A stretch of DNA of 64,000 nt. It comes from Roseibium aestuarii. Its GTDB lineage: Bacteria > Pseudomonadota > Alphaproteobacteria > Rhizobiales > Stappiaceae. The DNA lies in contig NZ_VORA01000001.1 of the NCBI RefSeq assembly GCF_008477545.1, forward strand, positions 1,860,001 through 1,924,000, written 5' to 3'. The position numbers and the translations under genes were made by a program. The notes under the pieces were generated by a model. The model was not told where the DNA came from, made no database searches, and saw only the letters and a program-made list of their open reading frames with translations. Positions 53,288-61,789 of this stretch are shown piece by piece; position 1 is the stretch's first letter, and every line of letters starts with the position of its first letter.

Positions 53288-54398
53288 CACCCCAACTGGC
53301 ACCCCGAAGCACCACCCGCACGCAGCACGTTCGCGACGCAACCGCGGTCACCTCCCCCGCTCCTGAGAGATCGCCCGCCACCCACAGCAGACAGCCCGGC
53401 CTCGCCCCCGGAGCAACGTTGCAAAGACGGCGTCGGAAACGTCGCGTCATGCTTGTCTTCGCGGTGCTTGCCCGGCAAACATCTTGCCTCCGCAACGTCG
53501 CGTTTGCGATGTTCTCCGCAAAGGGATCAGGTAACACTGGATATATGGAAAGAAATCGGAGATACTTCACTTCTGTTCGCGATCACGCATCGCAGGTCTG
53601 GTCGGCACCATGCGCCGTTCCACTTGTGGATACCGGGCTGAAGCAAGCTCACGAACGGCACTGAAGGGCTTTTTGGCGCAAAAATCCGGTAAAAATACCA
53701 GATCAAGCCCGAGAAGCCGCTCCGAATTCAGTTCGGCCGCTCCCCTGGCTGTCAGGGCAAGTGACCGAACCCATCGAGGGAGAACTCGAACATACCGATC
53801 GCTGTCATGTCGGACGCGGTTGGCGAACTGGAAGGGGCCGGACTGCGATATGGGCCATCGCGGCGCCGGCACATCGACCGCCACGGACTTGCGCGAGATC
53901 TTGCCGGATACGGCGAGAGGTCTCCGACCCTCGGAGATCAGGGTGCCAGAGCGTGGCCATGGTGGGACATCCGGAGCAGAGCATCTCCGGCATTCCGCGG
54001 ATCCTTTCGCGCGTCTCGTGCTTGTGGGCATGGCAAGGACTTTCGTCCGGAGACGGCGCCGAAGACTGCGGAATCCGGTGCAACCCTGCAGCACACCCCG
54101 GGCATCCTGCCGTGTGGCGACCCCTTTTCGTGCGCCGACCGATCAGACACTGACGCAGGATACGCCCCGGCAGATTGCCGAGGGACGCCGGGGATTGCCA
54201 AATCCCTTGCAGCCCCTCCGCCATCGGCGCCAGAACGCCGGACTGCCGCTCCGTTCCCGCATCAGGGCCCAAAAGGGTCTCGCGAAGAACGAGCCGGGCT
54301 GGATGCGTAGCCTGTTGCACAGGATCCCGGGACCGGGGATCCAGCGGAGGACGGCCCTTGGCCGCGCCGCAGACCCTACATCTTGAGTGGTACATACC
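53288..54398. other. 1.1-kb stretch without a credible gene
   Basis: Open frames exist on both strands (for example 53610-54386 plus, 53805-54443 and 53567-54094 minus), but they overlap each other, lack ribosome binding sites and have no recognisable domains. Cys pairs appear in two minus frames (CRVCG near 54390 and CRRCSAPD near 54010), which might be remains of a decayed zinc-ribbon protein; this is weak. 53500-53600 is A+T-richer. A GGATCCCGGGACCGGGGATC palindrome near 54323-54342 belongs to the repeat family seen elsewhere. Confidence 0.4.
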
Positions 54399-54767
54399 AT
54401 GTCGAAAGGCGAGACGAACGTTTTCGAACTGGCACACGATCATCAGTCCCGCATCTCACCGGATCTTGGCGAGGGCCATCTCCGCCCGGATCAAGGAACA
54501 GCTGCCGGCGCGCCCGAGGGGCGACGCCCCTGCGAGGCGACCGGGCCAAACCTCGCGGCGCTCTCCGACGCGGAAAGCCTTCGCCGGATGATCAGCTTCA
54601 CCAAGCGCGAAGCTGAGATGAAGGATCGAACCTTCTGCGCCTATCTCCTCGATCTGGCCCTCAGCGCGCTCGACGAGGACAGCGAGGAGATGAACCTCGC
54701 CCTGCGGGCCCGCATCACCCCCATGCCCGACCTGGAGCGGTCCAGAAAGCCCCGGCGCGCCAAATAG
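54399..54767 (+). CDS. Small soluble protein of unknown function
   Basis: I do not recognise this 122-residue protein. The N-terminal half is polar and probably unstructured (LGEGHLRPDQGTAAGAPEGR); the C-terminal half is helical and looks conserved (DAESLRRMISFTKREAEMKD followed by RTFCAYLLDLALSALDED). The ATG at 54399 has no strong ribosome binding site; a GTG at 54387 is also possible. The stop codon lies inside the terminator stem that follows. It stands alone between gene-poor stretches. Confidence 0.55.
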   Translation: MSKGETNVFELAHDHQSRISPDLGEGHLRPDQGTAAGAPEGRRPCEATGPNLAALSDAESLRRMISFTKREAEMKDRTFCAYLLDLALSALDEDSEEMNLALRARITPMPDLERSRKPRRAK

Positions 54768-54855
54768 GCGCGCCTTTTTTCTACTCAGGTTTTGGGCGCC
54801 AAATAGACGCGCCTTTTTTCCGGCCAGGTTTCTGGACGCCAAACAGGCGGGCAGA
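54754..54855 (+). terminator. Terminator with tandemly repeated units
   Basis: The first unit is a perfect GGCGCGCC / GGCGCGCC stem (54754-54761 / 54767-54774) followed by T6; its first arm encodes the last codons of the upstream gene and the TAG is in the loop. CGCCAAATAG at 54758 recurs at 54797 and, as CGCCAAACAG, at 54837, so a ~39-40-bp unit (stem, T-run and CAGGTTT spacer) is present about three times with increasing decay. A fourth trace (GCGCGCCAAACAGGTGGGCC) is seen near 54910. Confidence 0.75.
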
Positions 54856-54962
54856 ACTGTGCCCGGCCTTCGGGACAAGAAATAGGCATGCCGTTAGCGG
54901 CCGGAGTCCCGCGCGCCAAACAGGTGGGCCATCCTTCGAGCCTCTCGAAATGGGCACCCTCA

Positions 54963-55092
54963 CGGTCGTCATCCCCGGCTTGACCGGGGATCTACTCACC
55001 TCCTGAGCGCCCGAAGCGGCCCCGGCCCGGTGCACAAGGAAGGGACCTGTCGCGGCGTGGAATGGATCCCGGATCAAGTCCGGGACGACGAC
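54963..55092. repeat. Half-elements of the palindromic repeat family
   Basis: GTCATCCCCGGCTTGACCGG with its arm GGGGATC (about 54967-54991), and GGATCCCGGATCAAGTCCGG ending GGGACGACG (about 55063-55091). Each is a short imperfect palindrome like those at 32092-32115. Confidence 0.6.
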
Positions 55093-55148
55093 GCAGAGGT
55101 CGCTGACCCTCCGAAAGGCTGCCCCCCCGCTGGCAATGTCCCTCCACC

Positions 55149-55276
55149 GTCATCCCGGGCAAGCGACAGCGCGACCCGGGATCGGCGAGCCACAGAACTC
55201 TCAGTTGAGGCCGATTGATCACTTGGCCCAGCGGCTCACCGGCCCCGGATCTCCGTTGGGCTGCGTCCGGGGTGAC
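55149..55276. repeat. 128-bp palindromic element, intergenic copy
   Basis: Outer arms GTCATCCCGG (55149-55158) and CCGGGGTGAC (55267-55276); inner arms GGGATCGGCGAGCC and GGCTCACCGGCCCC. The order and sequence of the arms match the 108-bp element in cobN (13991-14098), with a longer central loop. No gene lies in 54856-55415. Confidence 0.75.
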
Positions 55277-55415
55277 GAAGGTGATGTTGGGGAGCGGACT
55301 GCAGACAGGCCCAGCATATCAGGCGCGGAATACGGCCCATCACTCCCGCACCCCTGGCTTGGGTGCGTAACAATTTCGGAAAATCGTTTCCGATACAGAT
55401 TCTTGAAAATCAGGA

Positions 55416-55492
55416 TGGCGACCCCGGCAGGATTCGAACCTGCGACCATTCGCTTAGAAGGCGAGTGCTCTATCCAGCTGAGCTACGGGGCC
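55416..55492 (-). tRNA. tRNA-Arg (TCT)
   Basis: 77 bases including encoded CCA. Acceptor GGCCCCG/CGGGGTC, anticodon loop CTTCTAA giving TCT, T-arm GCAGG-TTCGAAT-CCTGC. It reads AGA/AGG codons, which are rare in this G+C-rich genome. Confidence 0.97.
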
Positions 55493-55598
55493 TTTGTCCT
55501 GGCGTGCCTGAGGCGCGGCACGAACGTGATGCGGCCTGACGGCGGCCGCCACCCTTCCGGGGAAGAGCAACCGCCACGCCGGTCGTGGGCAGCGGACC

Positions 55599-55904
55599 TC
55601 AATGGGTCCAGGGCGTCTGCCGGTCGAACTTGAAATTGTCCGAATAGGAGGCGCCGCGCACGACCCGGTCCCGGGGCTCTTCGACCCGGTGCGGAATGCC
55701 GTTGCGCCGGGCATAGGCAATCGCGTCTTCCTTGGTCTCGAAGGTCAGGCGCACCTGGGCCTTCATGTCGGCGGAAGAGGTGTAGCCCATGAGCGGCTCC
55801 ACGGAGCGCGCCATTTCCGGCTCGAATTCGAACACCCAGCGTTGCGTCTTGGCCTTGCCGGATTGCATGGCGGTTTTCGCAGGACGGTAGATGCGTGCAA
55901 CCAT
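55599..55904 (-). CDS. NADH-ubiquinone oxidoreductase NDUFS4-type accessory subunit
   Basis: ETC complex I conserved-region protein of 101 residues, the bacterial counterpart of the 18-kDa/AQDQ subunit of mitochondrial complex I. The start MVARIYRPAKTAMQSGKAKT, the central WVFEFEPEMARSVEPLMGYT and the TFETKEDAIAYARRNGI block are the family hallmarks. Such accessory subunits are found in Alphaproteobacteria and mitochondria, which supports the taxonomic assignment. It is 106 bases from tRNA-Arg on the same strand. Confidence 0.95.
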   Translation of the reverse strand: MVARIYRPAKTAMQSGKAKTQRWVFEFEPEMARSVEPLMGYTSSADMKAQVRLTFETKEDAIAYARRNGIPHRVEEPRDRVVRGASYSDNFKFDRQTPWTH

Positions 55905-56238
55905 GGTGAGACACCTTCAGAATGGATGAACCCCGCCGCTTGCGCGCCGGTTCCTCTGGATCATGCTTTTTCCCGTCTTTGCGCCATAAGTCAACCGGAG
56001 ATCCGGATCCAGGCTGCGCCTCCCCGCCATTTTGCCCATCAAGGACTGTACTTACGAAGAATGCGGTATGGGCATGGCCCCCTTTTCATGGCAGGGTCGG
56101 CGTCAGGTGAAGGGCCCCTGTCGAGGTCCGCAACCGGCCGGTGCATTGCCCTCCCGCCTCACGGGATCGGAGATGCGCCGTCATCTTCCGGAGGCCGCAA
56201 CCCGGCCGCAGATCCAAACAGAAGAACAGAGCGGTCCC
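55905..56238. other. Short intergenic stretch, no gene seen
   Basis: About 330 bases between the divergent complex I subunit gene and a small unknown gene. Frames reading into the downstream gene from 56032 have no support for an earlier start. It probably holds two divergent promoters. Confidence 0.4.
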
Positions 56239-56469
56239 ATGTCTCTGCCCCTCCAGTATCCGCCAGAGGCCTACCGGCACGAACATGCCGTCGTGACCCC
56301 GCACGAGGTGGAACAGCTCCTCAGCCGGATCGAGGATCAGGGCCTGCGGGACATGTGGGACATGATCCTGTCCCTCGACTACGAGGTGGAGAGCGCCTAT
56401 GAGCTGAAATGCGAAGAGCGTCGGGAGTTCTGCGGCATCATTTCCGTGTTGCTTCAAGCCTTTGCCTGA
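56239..56469 (+). CDS. Small protein of unknown function
   Basis: 76 residues from the ATG at 56239. I do not recognise it. It is acidic and mostly helical: YPPEAYRHEHAVVTPHEVEQ, then LLSRIEDQGLRDMWDMILSL and AYELKCEERREFCGIISVLL. There is no signal peptide. The ribosome binding site is poor, but the composition is protein-like throughout. A gene for another unknown protein follows 49 bases later. Confidence 0.55.
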   Translation: MSLPLQYPPEAYRHEHAVVTPHEVEQLLSRIEDQGLRDMWDMILSLDYEVESAYELKCEERREFCGIISVLLQAFA

Positions 56470-56518
56470 CGCCCTCCCCCCATTTCGGCCCTTGCGGCGT
56501 TCCTCTGTCCTGCCTTCG

Positions 56519-57007
56519 ATGACCCAGCACATCTTCACCAAAATCGGCACCAAAGCCATCGAGCGCGGCCTTGCCGACCCGCATCTTTCCGCCTTCCATG
56601 AAGCCGTGATGTCCGGACCGGCCCCTATCGCCGACCGGCTGCGCGATCACCTGCCCTATCTCAGCCTCTGCTCGGACAGGATGACGGACGGCGCTCCGCC
56701 GCCGATTTTCTATGTGGGCAAGCGCGCCAGCCAGCGCACCCTGTTCGGAGACGACTGGGCAGATCCGGAAGCCGGAAGCCTGCGCACCCCGGATATCGCA
56801 TTGGAGGAAGCCTCCGCAGAGGGCTATCGGGTAGCGCTCGGCGGCACCCCCTATTACGGCTATGGCCGCACCACCATGCGGCTGGACGGACGCCGCGTTG
56901 AGGTCGCCTTCGAACGGCTGATCATCGCCCTGCGGCCCAATTCGCTCTCCGACCGGCGCTTTTGCGCCTATTTCGGCGTGATCCAGCACCTGCACCGGGA
57001 CAAGTAG
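56519..57007 (+). CDS. Protein of unknown function (PAS-like sensory fold possible)
   Basis: 162 residues from the ATG at 56519; a frame extending to 56462 overlaps the preceding gene and is less likely. The sequence is globular and soluble: MTQHIFTKIGTKAIERGLAD, the middle PPPIFYVGKRASQRTLFGDD, then GGTPYYGYGRTTMRLDGRRV and VEVAFERLIIALRPNSLSDR. The order of these elements recalls the small PAS-type proteins of Alphaproteobacteria that lack an output domain; this is a guess from layout, not a motif match. It may be co-transcribed with the 76-residue gene. Confidence 0.55.
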   Translation: MTQHIFTKIGTKAIERGLADPHLSAFHEAVMSGPAPIADRLRDHLPYLSLCSDRMTDGAPPPIFYVGKRASQRTLFGDDWADPEAGSLRTPDIALEEASAEGYRVALGGTPYYGYGRTTMRLDGRRVEVAFERLIIALRPNSLSDRRFCAYFGVIQHLHRDK

Positions 57008-57185
57008 GACGAAGCGCGGCGGCCGAGGCCCGTTCGGCCATCGCGCAACCCCGGCAAGGCGTTGTAACGGCGAGTGACGGTGGCCGGACGCGGGCTCCGT
57101 GGGCGCAAAATGCGTCACAAGGGCTAACGATCACCAGCCGCAGACTGGAACAGACCACGTCAAGACACTGAAAATGAAGGGAGAG

Positions 57186-57262
<77 letters not shown>

Positions 57263-57373
57263 ATCCGAAGTGAGGACGGTTTAGCCCCCGGGACCGGGAG
57301 CGTCAAGGGCGAAGACCCGGCCCCGCGCGCCTTTGCACGGTTCCCTTCCGCGCCGGCCTCGCCGGAGAGCCCC

Positions 57374-58030
57374 TCACTCGCCCGGCGCAAGATCGAAGGC
57401 ATCGGAGACCACCAGGTCCCCCTCCCCGAAGCCGAGCCGTTTAGCCGTGCCCGCCAGCACCTCCAGCACGTAGCGCGCAGGCCCGTTGGAGGGGATGATC
57501 CGCTCGGAGAAGGGCTCGGTTCCTGCCGCCACCCGCAAGATGCGGCGGTCCTCGCCGATGAAGATGATGTCGAGCGAGAGCGGCGTGTCCTTCATCCAGA
57601 AATACCGGTCTCCGGCGCTGGCAAAGAGGAAGAGCATGCCCTGATCGGCGGTGAGATCGCGCCGCTCCATCAAGCCCCGCGCCCGTTCCTTGTCGGTGCG
57701 CGCCACCTCCACCTGAAAGAGATGCCGCGTCTCGGGCGTATGGATCTCCAGCGGAAGACGCAGGGTTTGCGCATCCGCCGTGGCGCTCAAGGCCTGCTGC
57801 GCCGGTTCCGTCGCCAGTGCCGGACGAAGGACCGGCACCGATACGCCTGCCACCAGCGCCAGCATCAGGGCGACGCGCGTGAAGCCTGCAAGACTATGCC
57901 CCGCCCTGTTCCGCTCCAGGGTTCCAGCCCGAAACCTCGCCCTGCCTTGGGCCTTGCCCTGAGCGTTGCCTCGGGCTCTGTACTCGGCCTGGATCTCTGG
58001 GCAGCGCGACCGGCTTGCATCTTCCCACAT
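57374..58030 (-). CDS. DUF192 exported protein
   Basis: 218 residues from the ATG at 58030, which has AAGGAG before it. The N-terminus is a ~45-residue basic region (GNAQGKAQGRARFRAGTLER) preceding a hydrophobic helix VALMLALVAGVSVPVLRPAL, a signal or anchor ending near ALA-TEP. The mature part is a DUF192 beta-barrel (~105-215): FQVEVARTDKERARGLMERR, then GMLFLFASAGDRYFWMKDTP, SLDIIFIGEDRRI and YVLEVLAGTAKRLGF. The periplasmic role is unknown. A longer frame to 58474 is not supported. It may be co-transcribed with the cold-shock gene 230 bases upstream, although a terminator lies between them. Confidence 0.88.
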   Translation of the reverse strand: MWEDASRSRCPEIQAEYRARGNAQGKAQGRARFRAGTLERNRAGHSLAGFTRVALMLALVAGVSVPVLRPALATEPAQQALSATADAQTLRLPLEIHTPETRHLFQVEVARTDKERARGLMERRDLTADQGMLFLFASAGDRYFWMKDTPLSLDIIFIGEDRRILRVAAGTEPFSERIIPSNGPARYVLEVLAGTAKRLGFGEGDLVVSDAFDLAPGE

Positions 58031-58181
58031 GGAAACTCTCCTTCGGCCTGAGGGGCAAAGACCTGATCCCGACCGCATCACGGCCAAGGGCTTCTCAATC
58101 GCCTGCCAGCGCGGCAAGAGCAAGGCAGGACCCCTGCCCTGGCCGCCCTGGGTAAGCCCGATCGGGACACCAGACAGACGA

Positions 58182-58201
58182 AAGGGGCCACAAGGCCCCT
58201 T
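58182..58201 (-). terminator. Terminator after the cold-shock gene
   Basis: Perfect 8-bp stem AAGGGGCC / GGCCCCTT with an ACAA loop, followed on the minus strand by TTTCGTC. It lies 60 bases past the stop of the cold-shock gene. Confidence 0.6.
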
Positions 58202-58260
58202 GAAATCGCGTGTTTTCCGGTCGGGGAGCGTCGCTCCCGGTCCGCCCCCGCCCCGTCTGA

Positions 58261-58839
58261 TCAATGGGACGAGGGAATATGCGTTCCCGCGCCGGTCGGG
58301 CGGATTTCGGCAGCCATGCGCCCCTTGGGGCCGGTCCCGAAGCGCACCAGAACCTCTTGCCCCGGACGCAGCTCGGCAATCCCGAAACGGCGAAGCGTTT
58401 CCATGTGGATGAAGATGTCCTCGGAGCCTTCGCCCTGGGTGAGGAAGCCGAACCCCTTCACCCGGTTGAACCACTTCACGGTCGCCATCTCGAACCCGGT
58501 CTCGGCCACCACCTGCACATGGGTGCGCGACGGCGGAAGCTGGGACGGGTGAACGGCGGTGGATTCGTCCATGGAAAGGATGCGGAAGGCCTGCAGGCCG
58601 CGCGGCCGGTCAAGGACCTCGCAGACGACACGCGCACCTTCATAGGCGGTCTGATAGCCATCGCGCCGCAAACAGGTGACGTGGAGCAGGATATCGCCCT
58701 CGCCGCTGTCCGGCACGATGAAGCCATAGCCCTTGGCGACATCGAACCATTTGATCGAACCCGCAATCTCGATCACATCGACGGCAACATCGTCCGTCGC
58801 TTCGATCATGCGGGGGTCCGTAAGCGATTTAGCCCCCAT
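58261..58839 (-). CDS. Tandem cold-shock-domain protein
   Basis: RNA/DNA-binding protein of 192 residues with two cold-shock domains. CSD1 (~26-90) has GSIKWFDVAKGYGFIVPDSG with an RNP1-like KGYGFI and RNP2-like DILLHV; CSD2 (~117-185) has ATVKWFNRVKGFGFLTQGEG with KGFGF and DIFIHM. The linker (~92-115) is polar. Double-CSD proteins of this size are characteristic of Alphaproteobacteria and act as stress- or stationary-phase regulators of RNA structure. The start at 58839 follows GGGGCAATCGG. Monocistronic, with a terminator downstream. Confidence 0.94.
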   Translation of the reverse strand: MGAKSLTDPRMIEATDDVAVDVIEIAGSIKWFDVAKGYGFIVPDSGEGDILLHVTCLRRDGYQTAYEGARVVCEVLDRPRGLQAFRILSMDESTAVHPSQLPPSRTHVQVVAETGFEMATVKWFNRVKGFGFLTQGEGSEDIFIHMETLRRFGIAELRPGQEVLVRFGTGPKGRMAAEIRPTGAGTHIPSSH

Positions 58840-58994
58840 GTCCGATTGCCCCGCGTTTCGTTCGCACCACTCAACCAGGGAGCGTTTCAGGATCAGACGA
58901 AACGCGACTCAGGTTGATTCCTAACAAAAGGATAACACCGCACCGGCACACCGGAAGAGGAATTGTCCCGGTTCCCCACAAGCGATTTAGGCCG

Positions 58995-59768
58995 CTAGGT
59001 CACTTTCCCCGGGTCAAGGTGCGAAAATGTCTCAGCTATCGACGTGCGCACGCTGACCTCGGCAAGGTGATCGAGTGGTGTCGCTTCCCTGTTGATAAGG
59101 ATCAGACGGGCGTGGGCGCGCGCCGCAATCACCGGAAGCTGCGCTGCGGGCTGCACCAGAAGCGAGGATCCGATGACCACGAAGACATCCGCCTGCGCCG
59201 CAGCCTCGGCGGCCCGCCGAAGCGCTGCCTCCGGCATGGCCTGTCCGAAACTCACCACCGCCGCCTTGAGCAGACCGCCGCAGGCCGCGCAGACGGGATC
59301 CTGGTGATCCGCCCACACGTGTCGCGCCTGCTCCAGCTCGGCCCTCTGCCCGCAGTCCAGGCAGGTCGCATAGGTGGAATTGCCGTGCAGCTCCACCAGA
59401 CACTCCTCAGCGACGCCAGCGCGCTGATGCAGCCCGTCCACGTTCTGGGTGATCAGCAGCTCCAGCCCGCCGGTGCGGCTCAACCCGGCGAGCACCCGAT
59501 GCGCCGCATTGGGTGCCGCCCGATCGAAGATCTCCTTCATCTCGAACCGGCGGCGCCAGTCCTCCCGGCGCTGATCCGGATCGGACACGAAGTCCTGAAA
59601 GGTCACAGGCTGCATGCGCGACCACAGGCCGCCGGGAGAGCGGAAATCGGGAACCCCGCTCTCGGTGGAAATGCCCGCCCCGGTCATCACCACCAGCCGG
59701 CCGGCGCTCCCGCCGAACAGGTCGCGGAGGACCGCCTGTGCCTCCGTCAGATTGACAATCTCGTCCAT
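58995..59768 (-). CDS. NAD-dependent protein deacylase (sirtuin)
   Basis: Sir2-family enzyme of 257 residues from the ATG at 59768. The NAD site GAGISTESGVPDFRSPGGLW, catalytic TQNVDGLHQRAG with ELHGN, and the zinc module CLDCG...CAACGG are all intact, followed by VVSFGQAMPE and GSSLLVQPAA. The class II/III hallmark Tyr-Arg of the desuccinylase CobB subgroup is not obvious, so deacetylation is the safer prediction. It is divergent from the glyoxalase gene, with which it shares a ~95-base control region. Confidence 0.93.
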   Translation of the reverse strand: MDEIVNLTEAQAVLRDLFGGSAGRLVVMTGAGISTESGVPDFRSPGGLWSRMQPVTFQDFVSDPDQRREDWRRRFEMKEIFDRAAPNAAHRVLAGLSRTGGLELLITQNVDGLHQRAGVAEECLVELHGNSTYATCLDCGQRAELEQARHVWADHQDPVCAACGGLLKAAVVSFGQAMPEAALRRAAEAAAQADVFVVIGSSLLVQPAAQLPVIAARAHARLILINREATPLDHLAEVSVRTSIAETFSHLDPGKVT

Positions 59769-59864
59769 GTGCCGCCCTTCGGCCCTCTGATCTTGCGCCC
59801 GCCCCTCGCCATTCCGGCCCACGACCTTATATGCTTCCCGCCAGCAAAAAAGGAGGAATCGTCC

Positions 59865-60305
59865 ATGCGCTATCTTCACACCATGGTGCGCGTCACCAAC
59901 ATCGAGGAGTCCCTCGATTTCTATTGCAACAAGATGGGAATGACCGAGGTCCGACGGATGGATCACGAAGCCGGCCGTTTCACCCTGATCTTCCTGGCCG
60001 CGTCCGAGGACGTGGACGCCGGTCGCGACGTGAAGGCTCCGCTGCTGGAACTCACCTACAACTGGGACCCGGAAACCTATTCCGGCGGCCGCAACTTCGG
60101 TCACCTGGCCTATGAAGTGGACAATGTCTACGAATTCTGTGCCAGCGTTCAGGCCAAGGGCGTGACCATCAACCGTCCGCCGCGCGACGGCCGCATGGCC
60201 TTCATCAAGTCCCCGGACGGAATTTCCTTCGAGATCCTGCAGAAGGGCGAGGCTCTGGCCCCGGCAGAACCCTGGATCTCCATGGAAAACACCGGCACCT
60301 GGTAA
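59865..60305 (+). CDS. gloA: Lactoylglutathione lyase (glyoxalase I) family protein
   Basis: VOC-fold metalloenzyme that isomerises the methylglyoxal-glutathione hemithioacetal. The product is 146 residues from the ATG at 59865 with an AAGGAGG ribosome binding site. The four metal ligands expected for glyoxalase I are in place: His in LHTMVRV, Glu in LLELTYNWD, His in NFGHLAYEV and Glu in ISFEILQKG. The EHSL/YNWD block PLLELTYNWDPETY is diagnostic of bacterial GloA. Monocistronic. Confidence 0.93.
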   Translation: MRYLHTMVRVTNIEESLDFYCNKMGMTEVRRMDHEAGRFTLIFLAASEDVDAGRDVKAPLLELTYNWDPETYSGGRNFGHLAYEVDNVYEFCASVQAKGVTINRPPRDGRMAFIKSPDGISFEILQKGEALAPAEPWISMENTGTW

Positions 60306-60541
60306 GCCGCCCGAGCATCCCGGGCCCGCTGGCACCACCGGCGGGCCCCACCGATGGGTCTGAGCGGTGGGCCTGACCGGTGGGCCGATGCCGATTGCGG
60401 CGCATTTCCACGCATTTGCGCCCCTCGTCCCGAAAGTTTTGCACAGGCAGGAGTGACGGGGAAGATTTCGTGAAAAAGCCTCTTGCGGGGTCCGGAAATT
60501 CTGCCTATAAGCCTCTCCACCGACGCAGCAGCGTCGACAGT

Positions 60542-60616
60542 GCGCCCATCGTCTAGCGGTTAGGACGTCGCCCTTTCACGGCGAAAACAGGGGTTCGATT
60601 CCCCTTGGGCGTACCA
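60542..60616 (+). tRNA. tRNA-Glu (TTC)
   Basis: 75 bases including encoded CCA. Acceptor GCGCCCA/TGGGCGT, anticodon loop CTTTCAC giving TTC, T-arm AGGGG-TTCGATT-CCCCT. Confidence 0.97.
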
Positions 60617-60741
60617 CTTTTCTTCCGAAGCTCGTGCAACAGCGCGGGCTTTTTTGTTGTCTTTTTTCCGGTTATCGCTTTGAATTGCCCGATATTTCTC
60701 GGTGTCCAAGACCATTCTTCTATTTAGCCGCAGGCGCACGA

Positions 60742-61728
60742 ATGATTTTCCAACCAGGTCTATTCCGCTGCGTTCTCGCAGCCATGGTCGTTGCCAGCCA
60801 TCTGTCAAACTATGAAATAGGCAGGCCTTCTGTATTCATCTTTTTCGCCTTGAGTGGCTACTGGGTGAGCAAGATGTATGCAGAAAAATATGCGCCAAAC
60901 TACGGCCTGAGAACATTCTACATTTCTCGCTTTCTGCGCATCTGGGCGCCGTTTGCAGCCGCAATGTTGATTTTTGGTGTCATTCTGAGTTTTACATCCT
61001 CGACCGATCAACCAATTTCCGCGATGAGTTTCCTCCTCCTTGGGATAGCATCTACAGATGCCGACGTCTTGGGCGTATCATGGTCTCTAGATATTGAAGC
61101 GCAATTCTATCTCGCGCTTCCGTTGATCGTTCTTGGCATGAGCAAGTCTCCAATCCATCCTCGATCGGGAACTTTGGCGATCGTGGCGCTTTTGACAATG
61201 TGCGGCATAGCACTTTCAGAGTATCTCGACGTCGAGACTGCCCTTTACTATGCGCCATGCTTTGCATGCGGCATCTGGATCTATCGATCTGGCTTTGCAC
61301 CCAGTTCTCGCTCGGCATGGGCGTCCCTCGGTCTTTTCATTGCCGCCGGGCTGCTGACCTACGCGAGCAGCCCCTACCGCCCCTTGCTTCTTAAGGATCA
61401 AGACCTCGCTTTTTCGAGCGATGTCTTCCTGATGCCCTGGACCATTCTCCTGACCCCCTTCGTAGCCTGGAACGTGCGTCAGCAAAGCTCCCCTCTCGAT
61501 CGACACCTTGGAAACTTCTCATTCTCTCTCTACATCATTCACTGGCCAATCATTTCAATGATGAAGGAGCTGCTTGGACCTCTGGACAGCACCGAAAAGG
61601 TCATTGTCTTGTGCGTGATACTTGTGGTCTCCACCACTTTCTATCTGTCGGTCGACCGTCCACTCGAGGCTTTGCGCGAGCAGGTCGTACGACGTGTTTC
61701 CCGGACTGAGCGACGGATCTCGACCTGA
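60742..61728 (+). CDS. Acyltransferase family 3 membrane protein, probably acquired
   Basis: OafA/YrhL-type integral-membrane acyltransferase of 328 residues from the ATG at 60742, with about ten predicted helices. Family signs are the N-terminal RCVLAAMVVASHL (Arg and catalytic His), FFALSGYWVSKMYAEKY (the FF-x-L-SG[YF] motif), FYISRFLRIWAP, and the Ser/Trp-rich GVSWSLDIEAQFYLALPL. Such enzymes O-acetylate polysaccharides or other surface glycans. G+C is clearly lower than in the neighbours and codon choice is less biased. It begins ~125 bases after tRNA-Glu, a common integration point, so recent horizontal acquisition is likely. No integrase or second attachment site is seen, and no polysaccharide cluster is nearby. 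The acyltransferase is also unusually short, with no C-terminal SGNH domain. Confidence 0.88.
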   Translation: MIFQPGLFRCVLAAMVVASHLSNYEIGRPSVFIFFALSGYWVSKMYAEKYAPNYGLRTFYISRFLRIWAPFAAAMLIFGVILSFTSSTDQPISAMSFLLLGIASTDADVLGVSWSLDIEAQFYLALPLIVLGMSKSPIHPRSGTLAIVALLTMCGIALSEYLDVETALYYAPCFACGIWIYRSGFAPSSRSAWASLGLFIAAGLLTYASSPYRPLLLKDQDLAFSSDVFLMPWTILLTPFVAWNVRQQSSPLDRHLGNFSFSLYIIHWPIISMMKELLGPLDSTEKVIVLCVILVVSTTFYLSVDRPLEALREQVVRRVSRTERRIST

Positions 61729-61789
61729 TCAACGCGCAACCACTCCACCGCGACCTTGAAGCATCAAATTCACTGAGTTTAGTCTTGCC

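Noticed and set aside
53567..54443. Possible zinc-ribbon gene in minus frames
   Set aside because: Cys pairs occur in different frames and cannot be joined into one protein without several assumed frameshifts.
54754..54930. CRISPR-like array
   Set aside because: The 39-40-bp periodicity comes from a duplicated terminator: the units decay progressively, the spacers are also similar to each other, and no cas genes are present.
60742..61728. Genomic island with integrase at tRNA-Glu
   Set aside because: Only one gene is compositionally different and no integrase or direct repeat of the tRNA end is found, so the larger island claim is not supported.
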